From Paracoccaceae bacterium (GTDB taxonomy: Bacteria; Pseudomonadota; Alphaproteobacteria; Rhodobacterales; Rhodobacteraceae), in the NCBI GenBank assembly GCA_024742835.1, contig JANSXS010000010.1:1-64000 (forward strand): 64,000 bases of DNA, in the 5' to 3' direction. Both the position numbers and the translations under genes were made by a program. The notes under the pieces were generated by a model. It searched no databases. It was not told the DNA's origin and saw only the letters and a list, made by a program, of their open reading frames with translations. Below are positions 19,072 through 27,041 of the stretch, one piece after another (positions within the stretch are counted from its first letter, which is position 1; each line of letters begins with the position of its first letter).

Positions 19072-19436
19072 TGTACGTAACGGCGTTCCTGCTGTGCTTC
19101 GTGTTAGGACCGGGACTGTTCTGGTTGATTGCGCGCCGTCGCGCGACGCGCCCCCGCTTTGCCGCGACCTGGGGGCTGAGCATGTTCCTGATCGGCACCG
19201 CGCTGGTGCTACGCCACTGGATCATGCCAACCTATCCCGATGCGCCCATGGCCGGGATAGGTGTTCTTTTGGCGCTCTGGCTGGCCTGGATTCTCGTTCT
19301 GGCGCTGGCCGTAATGGCGATCCGCGCCCGCCCCGTTTCGTTTCGCCTGCACCGCACCGCCTTTGCGCTTGGCGCGGTAGGGACCACCTTGCCCTGGTTC
19401 GGGCTTTATGCCGCTCAGATGGTGACTCAAAGATGA
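19068..19436 (+). CDS. Small membrane protein inserted between glcE and glcF
   Basis: The 122-residue protein is predicted to have four transmembrane helices (about 1-20, 30-50, 62-85, 98-118) with basic loops (RRRATRPR). It overlaps glcE (ATGA, 19068-19071) and glcF (ATGA, 19433-19436), so it is translated as part of the glycolate oxidase operon. I do not recognise a characterised family. Its position suggests a membrane tether or quinone-side partner for the otherwise soluble GlcDEF complex, but this is inference. Confidence 0.8.
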   Translation: MMYVTAFLLCFVLGPGLFWLIARRRATRPRFAATWGLSMFLIGTALVLRHWIMPTYPDAPMAGIGVLLALWLAWILVLALAVMAIRARPVSFRLHRTAFALGAVGTTLPWFGLYAAQMVTQR

Positions 19437-20731
19437 AAACCGAATTTACCGAAGCCCAACTGCGCGACCCGGCGATCCAGCGATCCAACGAGATCCTGCG
19501 CACCTGTGTGCATTGCGGATTCTGCACTGCCACGTGCCCGACATATCAGGTGCTTGGCGATGAGCTGGATAGCCCGCGCGGGCGCATCTATCTCATCAAG
19601 GACATGCTGGAGAACGAGCGCAAGCCTGACGAGAAGACGGTCAAACATATCGACCGTTGCCTGAGCTGCCTTGCCTGCATGACAACCTGCCCCTCGGGCG
19701 TGCATTACATGCATCTGGTAGATCACGCGCGCGAATATATCGAAGAGAATTACGACCGCCCCCTGACCGACCGCGCGCTGCGCTGGATCCTTGCCCGCAT
19801 CCTGCCCTATCCGACACGCTTTCGTCTGGCGCTGCTGGGGGCCAAGATCGGGCGGCCCTTCGCAAGGCTGATGCCCGATGCCCGCCTGCGCGCGATGCTG
19901 GAAATGGCCCCTAAGACGATTCCGCCTGTCAGCCGCAATGACGACCCGCAGACATTCCCTGCGCAAGGCAAAACGAAAAAGCGTGTGGCGCTGATGACCG
20001 GCTGTGCGCAACGCGCGCTCAACACCGATATCAACGACGCCACGATCCGCCTGCTGACCCGGCTTGGCTGCGAGGTGGTCGTGGCCGAGGGCGCGGCATG
20101 CTGCGGCGCGCTGACCCATCACATGGGCAAGACCGAGGAAAGCCACGGCACCGCCGGGCGCAATATTCGCGCATGGGCGCGGGAAATGGACGGCAAGGGG
20201 CTGGATGCCATTGTCATCAATACAAGCGGGTGTGGCACCACGGTCAAGGATTACGGCCACATGTTCCGCACTGATGCCAAGCTGGCGGGCGACGCCGCGC
20301 GCGTGTCCGATCTTGCAATGGATGTCTCGGAACTTCTGATGCAGCTCGACATGCCCGAAAGCCCCGGTCAGGACATGCGCGTCGCCTATCACGCTGCCTG
20401 TTCTTTGCAACATGGCCAGCAGATCAAGACCCACCCAAAGACCCTTCTCAAATCCGCCGGGTTCGAGGTGGTGGAACCCGCCGACAGCCACCTGTGCTGC
20501 GGCTCTGCGGGCACTTACAACCTGATGCAACCCGCGATTTCACAGCAACTCAAGGCGCGCAAGGTGCAGACCCTTATGGACAAGTCGCCAGACGTGATCG
20601 CGACTGGCAATATCGGCTGCATGATGCAGATCGGATCGGGGATAAGCGTACCCGTCGTCCACACCGTCGAATTGCTGGATTGGGCCACGGGCGGCCCCAA
20701 GCCGCGCGCAATTGTGGAAAATGCAGCCTGA
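19433..20731 (+). CDS. glcF: Glycolate oxidase iron-sulfur subunit GlcF
   Basis: A 432-residue GlcF with two N-terminal 4Fe-4S motifs (CVHCGFCTATCPTY and CLSCLACMTTCPSG) and two C-terminal CCG domains (AACCGALTHHMG, HLCCGSAG) of the heterodisulfide-reductase type. It receives electrons from the GlcD/GlcE flavins. ATG 19433 overlaps the stop of the small membrane gene; an open frame continues upstream but lacks homology to the family. It is the last gene of the glc operon. Confidence 0.96.
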   Translation: MKTEFTEAQLRDPAIQRSNEILRTCVHCGFCTATCPTYQVLGDELDSPRGRIYLIKDMLENERKPDEKTVKHIDRCLSCLACMTTCPSGVHYMHLVDHAREYIEENYDRPLTDRALRWILARILPYPTRFRLALLGAKIGRPFARLMPDARLRAMLEMAPKTIPPVSRNDDPQTFPAQGKTKKRVALMTGCAQRALNTDINDATIRLLTRLGCEVVVAEGAACCGALTHHMGKTEESHGTAGRNIRAWAREMDGKGLDAIVINTSGCGTTVKDYGHMFRTDAKLAGDAARVSDLAMDVSELLMQLDMPESPGQDMRVAYHAACSLQHGQQIKTHPKTLLKSAGFEVVEPADSHLCCGSAGTYNLMQPAISQQLKARKVQTLMDKSPDVIATGNIGCMMQIGSGISVPVVHTVELLDWATGGPKPRAIVENAA

Positions 20732-20778
20732 TCGCCCTAATTTCGCCTAACTGACGGGATAGACGGGTATAAAGCGAA

Positions 20779-21618
20779 ATGGGGTCCGTCTTGCATCGTC
20801 TCTTGTCAGCCTGTCTGCTGTGCCTGTGCATCGTGCAACCCGCTTATGCGGACCACGACGATGGCGATACACATCTCCAGCGGCTCGATACCGGCGATGA
20901 CAGCCGCCAATGGGAGGGCGTGGGCCGGATTGACATTGGCGAGCGCGGGTTTTGCACCGGGGCCCTGATCGCGCCCGACATCGTTCTGACAGCCGCGCAT
21001 TGCCTGTATGATGGCGATACCGGCCAAGAGGTCGACATCTCGACGCTGGAATTTCTGGCCGGCTGGCGCAACGGGCGCGCCTCTGCCTATCGCTGGGTGC
21101 GGCGCGCGGTTATCCATCCGCATTATGAATTCTCCATCAAGCTCGAAGCACAGCGGGTCCGCAATGACGTGGCGCTTCTGGAATTGCATCAACCCATCGC
21201 GAAAAGCCGCGTAGTGCCCTTCACAACCGACAGTCGCCCCGCAAAGGGCGAAGAGCTCCGCCTTGTCAGCTATGCCCGCTCCCGCTCCGAGGCACCATCG
21301 CTACAGGAGGCGTGTTCGGTGCTGGCACAGCAAGAGGGCGTGTTGGTGATGTCCTGCGATGTCGATTACGGGGCGTCCGGCGCACCTGTATTTTCGTTCA
21401 AGGATGGCACCCCGCGCGTGGTGTCCGTCGTCTCGGCCATGGCGGAGATGGACGGTCACAAGGTGTCGCTTGGCACCCAGCTTGAAGAGCCGCTGAGACT
21501 GATGCGTGCCATGCTCGAATCCGGCGGCCGCTTCAAAAGCCGGAAAGACCCGGATCTGTTTTCTGGCGCACAGCGGCGCGACACCGGGGCTAAATTCGTA
21601 AAGACAGGGCGCCAATGA
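20779..21618 (+). CDS. Secreted trypsin-like serine protease (first of tandem pair)
   Basis: The 279-residue protein has a signal peptide (about 1-24, ending AYADH) and an S1 trypsin-like domain with a complete catalytic triad: His74 in TAAHC, Asp130 in RNDVALLEL and Ser200 in GASGAP. Cysteines 59/75 and 179/193 are placed for disulfides. It is probably periplasmic or secreted. It overlaps the next, homologous protease gene by four bases. The C-terminus (about 255-279) is charged and not part of the protease fold. The target is unknown. Confidence 0.88.
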   Translation: MGSVLHRLLSACLLCLCIVQPAYADHDDGDTHLQRLDTGDDSRQWEGVGRIDIGERGFCTGALIAPDIVLTAAHCLYDGDTGQEVDISTLEFLAGWRNGRASAYRWVRRAVIHPHYEFSIKLEAQRVRNDVALLELHQPIAKSRVVPFTTDSRPAKGEELRLVSYARSRSEAPSLQEACSVLAQQEGVLVMSCDVDYGASGAPVFSFKDGTPRVVSVVSAMAEMDGHKVSLGTQLEEPLRLMRAMLESGGRFKSRKDPDLFSGAQRRDTGAKFVKTGRQ

Positions 21619-22433
21619 CCATTTCCGTGATTTTCCGCAGGGTCTGTGCCGCCATGCTTGCCTTGTTGGTCTGCGCCCCGGCAATGGCCGACACGCTGTT
21701 TCGGCTGGGCGATCGCGCCGCCCTTTTGGGCTGGGAGGCCGTGGGCCGCGTCGATATCAAGGATGGTGGTTTCTGTACCGGAGTTCTGATCGCGCCAAAT
21801 CTGGTTCTGACCGCCGCGCATTGCGTGCATGACGGGCAGGGCGTGTTGCACGGCGGCGAGGATCTGGTGTTTCATGCCGGTCTGCGTGACGGCGACAGCA
21901 TCGCAACCAGCCGCGTGACGCGAATCGCGGTCACAAAGATGTATACCCCGCTCGCGGGCATGACCGTCGACAACATCCGCAATGACGCCGCGTTGCTGGA
22001 ACTGACCACGCCGGTGCCGATCGCGCTTGCCGATCCCTTTGCGCTACATTCCGGTGCGGCCATCGACAACCGGGTCAGCGTTGTCTCTTATGGGCGTAAT
22101 CGCGATCAGGCGCTGTCATGGCAACGCGAATGCAGCGTTCTGGGACAGGGCCGTGGGCTGATTTCCTTTGATTGCGATGTGACGTTCGGCTCGTCCGGCG
22201 CGCCGGTCTTCGACCTGTCGGGCCGCCGGGCGCGGATCGTGTCTCTGGTCGTCGGCGGTGCCGAGACAGAAGCAGGGGGCACCGTCGCCTATGGCATGGA
22301 ACTGCCCGAGATCGTGGCAGAGCTTAAAAACACCCTGCGCATCATGTCCGCCACCGACACCAATACTGGCTTCAAGCGGTTGCGCGTCGGGCAGGGCGGG
22401 GGCGCATCGGGCGCGAAATTCGCCCGTCCCTGA
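21615..22433 (+). CDS. Secreted trypsin-like serine protease (second of tandem pair)
   Basis: A 272-residue paralogue of the preceding gene. It has a signal peptide (about 1-25, ending APAMAD) and an S1 domain with His69 in TAAHC, Asp124 in RNDAALLEL and Ser194 in GSSGAP. Both proteins share WEGVGRIDI/WEAVGRVDI, GFCTGALIAP/GFCTGVLIAP and a tail ending near GAKF. The ATGA overlap at 21615-21618 implies coupled expression. The arrangement looks like a tandem duplication that has diverged considerably. Confidence 0.88.
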   Translation: MTISVIFRRVCAAMLALLVCAPAMADTLFRLGDRAALLGWEAVGRVDIKDGGFCTGVLIAPNLVLTAAHCVHDGQGVLHGGEDLVFHAGLRDGDSIATSRVTRIAVTKMYTPLAGMTVDNIRNDAALLELTTPVPIALADPFALHSGAAIDNRVSVVSYGRNRDQALSWQRECSVLGQGRGLISFDCDVTFGSSGAPVFDLSGRRARIVSLVVGGAETEAGGTVAYGMELPEIVAELKNTLRIMSATDTNTGFKRLRVGQGGGASGAKFARP

Positions 22434-22448
22434 TGGCCTTGGCAGGGT

Positions 22449-22477
22449 CTTGAAAACACCGGCTGCACATCCCAGAT
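22449..22477 (+). promoter_or_regulatory. Candidate RpoH (sigma-32) promoter for hsp20
   Basis: CTTGAAA at 22449-22455, a 15-bp spacer and CCCAGAT at 22471-22477 approximate the heat-shock consensus CTTGAAA-N(11-15)-CCCATNT. It lies about 95 bp upstream of the Hsp20 start. Confidence 0.45.
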
Positions 22478-22572
22478 CCGTCCTGTCCGACGCCGCCTTG
22501 CGGGTCGGATAATAAGCCTGTCCCGCGCGGGAGGGCATTTGACCACCAGGTATCGCTCAACGGAGGATAACC

Positions 22573-23040
22573 ATGCGAAACTTTGATCTTGCACCGCTTT
22601 ACCGTGCAACCGTCGGCTTTGACCAGATCGCCGACATGATGGACCGGGTCTTGTCGACCGAGGTCACTCATTCCACGTACCCGCCCTACAATATCGAAAA
22701 GACGGCCGATGATGCCTACCGCATTTCAATCGCCGTGGCCGGTTTTGCCGCAGACGATCTTACCGTCGAGGTCCGTGAGGGTGCGCTGATCGTCTCGGCC
22801 CGCAAGGCCGAAGAAGAGCGCGAGCGCAGTTTCCTGCATCGCGGGATCGCCACGCGCGCCTTCGAGCGCAAGTTCCAGCTGGCTGATCATGTTCGCGTCG
22901 AGGGGGCGACCCATGCCGACGGCATGTTGCATATCGACCTCGTCCGAGAGGTGCCCGAGGCGCTGAAGCCCCGCCGCATCCAGATCGCCAACGGCGCGCC
23001 GACCGCAAAGGACGTGCTTGACCATCAGACGGTCAATTAA
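22573..23040 (+). CDS. Hsp20 family small heat shock protein
   Basis: A 155-residue alpha-crystallin-type chaperone resembling IbpA. It shows NIEKTADDAYRISIAVAGF, the DLTVEV strand, the conserved AFERKFQLADHVRVEGA and a C-terminal GMLHIDLVREVPE. It binds unfolded proteins in the cytosol and holds them for refolding. CGGAGGA at 22560-22566 gives ATG 22573 a strong ribosome binding site, and a candidate RpoH promoter precedes it. The region directly downstream holds a transposase remnant. Confidence 0.93.
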   Translation: MRNFDLAPLYRATVGFDQIADMMDRVLSTEVTHSTYPPYNIEKTADDAYRISIAVAGFAADDLTVEVREGALIVSARKAEEERERSFLHRGIATRAFERKFQLADHVRVEGATHADGMLHIDLVREVPEALKPRRIQIANGAPTAKDVLDHQTVN

Positions 23041-23082
23041 AACGCCTCGCGTTCACCCGATCCGGTGGATACATGAGTCCAG

Positions 23083-23328
23083 TCAAACGCGATACGCCCT
23101 GGTGGTCGCGTTTGACAGTTTCGTCTTTGTTGTGCGGTTCATCCGCTCGACCCGGCCATTTGTCCACGGATGGTTCGGCTTGGTCAGCCGATGCTTGATC
23201 AGGTTTGCCTCGCAGACCATGTCGAAACGCATCTGCCGGGAATAAAGCGTGTTCCGGTTTCGGAGCGGTTCGGCGAAATGGATGCCGTAGCACGTGGGCA
23301 AGAAGGGCCGCCGAGGGGTTGTTACCAC
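23083..23328 (-). pseudogene. Remnant of an IS481-type transposase (integrase core)
   Basis: On the minus strand about 23131-23195 encodes HRLTKPNHPWTNGRVERMNR, the hallmark around the catalytic Glu of the DDE integrase core of IS481-family transposases. It is preceded by a plausible but degraded MVCEAN segment. Only about 60-70 residues of a protein that is normally about 300 residues long remain, and the frame breaks soon after, so the gene is dead. The whole gap 23041-23447 (about 400 bp) otherwise contains only this relic and a terminator for the AraC-Ogt gene. No terminal inverted repeats were identified. Confidence 0.75.
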
Positions 23329-23414
23329 GCGCGCGGACCCTTCGGGGAAAATACTCCGGGGTGAGCGTCAAAAATCCTCTTGGGATTTCGACGTCAGGGC
23401 AGCGTCCCGCTATC

Positions 23415-23438
23415 AAAAAACCTGCGTGGCGCAGCCAC
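23415..23438 (-). terminator. Probable terminator of the AraC-Ogt gene
   Basis: On the minus strand GTGGC-TGC-GCCAC (23438-23426) is followed within 5 nt by a six-T run (23420-23415). It lies just beyond the stop of the AraC-Ogt fusion at 23448. Confidence 0.5.
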
Positions 23439-23447
23439 TCATTCTGA

Positions 23448-24308
23448 TCACAGAGCAGGCTCCGCCTCTGCGCGCGCGGCCTCCCAGGCAAGAATCGCGC
23501 GCTTGACAGGCAAGCCCCAGTGATAGCCGCCAAGCCCGCCCGATTTGCGCAGCACCCGGTGGCATGGGATCAGCAGGCTTATCGGGTTGCGCCCGACCGC
23601 CGTGCCCACGGCGCGGACGGCACGCGGGCTGCCGATGGCCTCGGCGATTTGCGAATAGCTGGTTACATGGCCCGACGGGATCTGCATAAGCGCCTCCCAG
23701 ACCTTTATCTGAAAGGGTGCGCCGATCAGGTAAAGCGGCACCGGCGCATTGGTTTGCCTGTTCACCCCGAAAGCGGCGAGCACCCAAGGATGAAGGCGCG
23801 CAGGATCTTCCACGAAATCGGCCTCGGGCCAGCGCGCTGTCAGATCCGCCATCGTTGCCGCCTCGCCCGCCTCGCTGGAAAACCCGATGGCGCAGATCCC
23901 CTTGTCCGTCCCCATTACCAGCGCGGGGCCGAAAGGGCTGTCGAACCAGCCCCAGAAAATCATGAGGCCAGCCCCACGCCGGGCGTAGGCACCGGGGCTC
24001 ATCGCCTCCCAACGCAGGAACAGATCATGCAACCGCCCCGTGCCGGACAAGCCCAGCTCGTGCGCGGTGTCCAGCGTGGTGAACCGTTCGGCAAGCATCG
24101 TCCTGGCCTGATCCAGCGCGAGGTATTGCTGATACCGCTTCGGGCTTACGCCGACCCACCGGGTGAAAAGCCGCTGGAAATGCGCGGCGCTCATATCCAT
24201 CCGCGCGGCGAGCGTTTGCAGGGTCACGCCCGGCTCTGCCTCGTCCAGCAGGTCGATGGCCCGACGCATGACGTGGTAGTGATAGCTCTGTTCGCTCGGC
24301 TCCGGCAT
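23448..24308 (-). CDS. AraC-type regulator fused to O6-methylguanine-DNA methyltransferase (Ada-like)
   Basis: The 286-residue protein has an N-terminal AraC helix-turn-helix domain (about residues 10-100: TLQTLAARMDMSAAHFQRLFTRWVGVSPKRY) and a C-terminal methyltransferase domain. The latter has the catalytic PCHRV motif near residue 250 and the preceding TSYSQIAEAIGSPRAVRAVG. It repairs O6-alkylguanine by suicide transfer to the cysteine and may regulate transcription. The metal-binding phosphotriester-repair domain at the N-terminus of E. coli Ada is absent. It is divergent from nth, another base-repair gene. Confidence 0.92.
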   Translation of the reverse strand: MPEPSEQSYHYHVMRRAIDLLDEAEPGVTLQTLAARMDMSAAHFQRLFTRWVGVSPKRYQQYLALDQARTMLAERFTTLDTAHELGLSGTGRLHDLFLRWEAMSPGAYARRGAGLMIFWGWFDSPFGPALVMGTDKGICAIGFSSEAGEAATMADLTARWPEADFVEDPARLHPWVLAAFGVNRQTNAPVPLYLIGAPFQIKVWEALMQIPSGHVTSYSQIAEAIGSPRAVRAVGTAVGRNPISLLIPCHRVLRKSGGLGGYHWGLPVKRAILAWEAARAEAEPAL

Positions 24309-24437
24309 CGGCGCTTTCCTTTTCGACCCCGCCCCAACCTATGCCACCGCACCGCGCCCGGCGACCCGAATGTTGCGCATGTTCGGCACCGCTCTTGGGT
24401 CTTGCCCCGCATCGGGCCTTGCGTCAAAAGGGCGGGC

Positions 24438-25082
24438 ATGGCGCGCCAGCTTGATTATCACACGATCCGAGAGATCTTTACCCGGTTTGAAAACGCCTCG
24501 GCCACGCCCGAGGGCGAGTTGCACCATGTTAACGCCTTCACGCTGGTCGTTGCCGTCGCGCTGTCCGCGCAGGCGACGGATGCGGGCGTGAACCGCGCCA
24601 CGCAAAAGCTGTTCGAAATCGCCGATACGCCAGACAAAATGCTCGCACTTGGCGAAGAATCACTGATCGAGCATATCAAGACGATCGGGCTTTACCGCAA
24701 CAAGGCAAAGAACGTCATCAAGCTCAGCCGCATCCTTGTGGAGGAGTATGACGGCGAGGTGCCCAATTCGCGCGCCGCGCTGCAATCTCTGCCGGGGGTG
24801 GGGCGCAAGACCGCCAATGTCGTGCTCAACATGTGGTGGCGCCACCCGGCACAGGCGGTCGATACGCATATATTTCGCGTCGGCAATCGCACTGGCATCG
24901 CGCCCGGCAAGGATGTGGACGCCGTCGAGCGCGCCATCGAAGACCATATCCCGGCGGATTTTCAGTTGCACGCGCATCACTGGCTTATTCTGCACGGGCG
25001 CTATCACTGCAAGGCGCGCAAACCCGCTTGCCCCACCTGTATCATCCGCGATCTCTGCCAATACGAGGACAAGACCCAATGA
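24438..25082 (+). CDS. nth: Endonuclease III
   Basis: A 214-residue Nth, the bifunctional DNA glycosylase/AP lyase that removes oxidised pyrimidines. It has the helix-hairpin-helix LPGVGRKTANVVLN with the catalytic lysine, the aspartate in VDTHIFRVGNR, and the C-terminal 4Fe-4S loop Cys-x6-Cys-x2-Cys-x5-Cys (CKARKPACPTCIIRDLC). ATG 24438 gives the standard N-terminus; the longer open frame upstream is the shadow of the opposite-strand gene. Its stop overlaps the kinase start (ATGA at 25079-25082). Confidence 0.96.
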   Translation: MARQLDYHTIREIFTRFENASATPEGELHHVNAFTLVVAVALSAQATDAGVNRATQKLFEIADTPDKMLALGEESLIEHIKTIGLYRNKAKNVIKLSRILVEEYDGEVPNSRAALQSLPGVGRKTANVVLNMWWRHPAQAVDTHIFRVGNRTGIAPGKDVDAVERAIEDHIPADFQLHAHHWLILHGRYHCKARKPACPTCIIRDLCQYEDKTQ

Positions 25083-26065
25083 ACAAGTATCAAGCCGTCG
25101 GTATCGGCAACGCCGTTGTGGACGTCATCAGCCAGTGTGACGACGCGTTCCTGTCCCGCATGGGCATCGAGAAGGGCGTGATGCAACTGATCGAACAAGA
25201 GCGCGCGGAGTTTCTTTACGAGAACATGCAGGACCGCATCCAGATGGCGGGCGGCTCTGTCGCCAACACCATCGCCGGTCTGGGCGCGCTTGGCCTGTCC
25301 ACCGCCTTTATTGGCCGGGTGCATGATGACGAGCCGGGCCGCGATTACGTGCGCGAGATGACCGATGCGGGCTGCGCCTTTGTCAACGCGCCAGTACCTG
25401 CGGGTGAATTGCCCACGTCACGGTCGATGATCTTTGTGTCGCCCGATGGCGAGCGGTCGATGAACACCTATCTGGGCATCTCGACAGAGCTTGGCCCCGA
25501 AGATGTGAATGATGACGTGGCAGGACAGGCCCAGCTTTTGTTTCTCGAAGGGTATCTGTTCGACAAGGACAAGGGCAAGGCCGCGTTCGAAGCCGCCGCG
25601 AAAGCGTGTCGCGCGGGCGGCGGCATGGCGGGGATAACGCTGTCCGACCCGTTCTGCGTGGATCGTCACCGAGCGGATTTCCGCACCCTCGCCAAAGGGC
25701 TGGATTACGTGATCGGCAACGAGCATGAATGGATGTCGCTGTACGAGACACAGGATCTGGGCGCGGCGCTGGAACAGGCCGCATCGGAAAGCGGTCTGAT
25801 CGTGTGTACCCGCTCGGGCGAGGGCGTGGTGATTGTACAGAACGAAGAGACCGTCACCGTGCCCGTCAATCGGGTGACCCCGCTTGACACCACCGGCGCG
25901 GGCGATCAGTTCGCCGCCGGGTTCCTGTACGGGCTGGCCAATGGTGCCCCACTAGAGGCAGCGGGCCGGATGGGCTGTATCGCCGCGGCAGAGGTCATCA
26001 CCCATTATGGCGCGCGGCCCGAGGCGGATGTGAAGGCGCGGTTCGCCACCGAAGGGTTGATCTGA
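25079..26065 (+). CDS. PfkB family sugar/nucleoside kinase (adenosine kinase-like)
   Basis: A 328-residue ribokinase-superfamily protein with GNAVVDVI at the N-terminus, the GGSVANTIAGLGALGL substrate segment (about 58-73) and the C-terminal PfkB signature DTTGAGDQFAAGFLYG with the catalytic Asp. This alphaproteobacterial subgroup is usually annotated as adenosine kinase, which makes AMP from adenosine, but sugar specificity cannot be excluded by eye. It is translationally coupled to nth. Confidence 0.9.
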   Translation: MNKYQAVGIGNAVVDVISQCDDAFLSRMGIEKGVMQLIEQERAEFLYENMQDRIQMAGGSVANTIAGLGALGLSTAFIGRVHDDEPGRDYVREMTDAGCAFVNAPVPAGELPTSRSMIFVSPDGERSMNTYLGISTELGPEDVNDDVAGQAQLLFLEGYLFDKDKGKAAFEAAAKACRAGGGMAGITLSDPFCVDRHRADFRTLAKGLDYVIGNEHEWMSLYETQDLGAALEQAASESGLIVCTRSGEGVVIVQNEETVTVPVNRVTPLDTTGAGDQFAAGFLYGLANGAPLEAAGRMGCIAAAEVITHYGARPEADVKARFATEGLI

Positions 26066-26075
26066 GCGTCGCGCG

Positions 26076-26891
26076 TCAGCCGAACTTGCCAGCGATGAAC
26101 CGGCGCGCCTCGTCCGTGGCGGGGCGCTCGAACACCTCTTGCGTCGGACCGATTTCAAGCAGCTTGCCGAGGTGGAAATAGGCCACCCTGTCGGCGATGC
26201 GGCGGGCCTGCATCATCGAATGGGTGACGATAACGATGGCGTTGTCGGTCCGAAGTTCCAGCATCAACTCCTCGATCTTGGCGGTGGCGACCGGATCGAT
26301 GGAGCCTGTCGGCTCGTCCATCAGCAACACGTCGGGCTGAATGCTCAGCGCGCGCGCGATGCAAAGCCGCTGTTGCTGCCCACCCGAAAGATCGGTGCCG
26401 TTCATCGTGTGAAGCTGATCCTTGACCTCGTCCCACAGATGCGCGCGACGCAGGCAGCTTTCCACATGCGCCTCAAGCTCTGCCCCCTCGCGCATCAACC
26501 CGTGCAGGCGCGGGCCATAGGCGACGTTTTTCCAGATCGTGCCAGGAAACGGATTGGGCTTTTGCGCGACCCAGCCAAAGCGGCGGCGATGCAACGGCGG
26601 GTCAATCTTGCGGTCGTGGATGTCCTGCCCGTCCATGTGGATCTGCCCGGTGATCTTCACGCCGCGCGTGCCGTCATGCATCCTGTTGAGACATTTCAAA
26701 GCGGTGGATTTCCCGCAGCCTGACGGGCCGATAAAGGCAAGGATCTCTTCTGGGTAAAGATCGAAGCTGACGTCCTGAAGCGCGTGCGTCTTGCCGTACC
26801 ACAGGTTCACGTCGCGCAGGTTCATCAGCGGCGGCCGGTTTGACCGCGCATTGCGCATGACGGGCATCGGGGTTTGCAGCTTGTCGTACAT
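26076..26891 (-). CDS. Phosphate ABC transporter ATP-binding protein (PstB-like), orphan
   Basis: The 271-residue ATPase has Walker A GPSGCGKS, the PstB-characteristic QKPNPFPGTIWKNVAYG, signature LSGGQQQR, Walker B VLLMDEPTGSID and the switch histidine in VTHSM. In a complete system PstB energises high-affinity phosphate uptake with PstS, PstC and PstA. None of these, nor PhoU, lies within the window, so it is an orphan here. An N-terminal extension (about residues 1-22) precedes the domain; MNLRDVN is an internal alternative start. Confidence 0.88.
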   Translation of the reverse strand: MYDKLQTPMPVMRNARSNRPPLMNLRDVNLWYGKTHALQDVSFDLYPEEILAFIGPSGCGKSTALKCLNRMHDGTRGVKITGQIHMDGQDIHDRKIDPPLHRRRFGWVAQKPNPFPGTIWKNVAYGPRLHGLMREGAELEAHVESCLRRAHLWDEVKDQLHTMNGTDLSGGQQQRLCIARALSIQPDVLLMDEPTGSIDPVATAKIEELMLELRTDNAIVIVTHSMMQARRIADRVAYFHLGKLLEIGPTQEVFERPATDEARRFIAGKFG

Positions 26892-27041
26892 GAACCGCTC
26901 CTGTGGTGGGGCTACGCACCCATATTGCGCAGTTCATTGTCGCGCGCATTCGATCCAGATCAAGAAACGCATATTGTCACGAAAACTTCACATGCTGGGC
27001 ACCCAAGGCACCCGGTCCGCCCGCGCACTTTCAGGCCGGGG

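Noticed and set aside
22434..22572. Transposon or prophage insertion near the proteases and hsp20
   Set aside because: Only the small transposase remnant downstream of hsp20 supports past mobility; no integrase, att site or phage gene is present.
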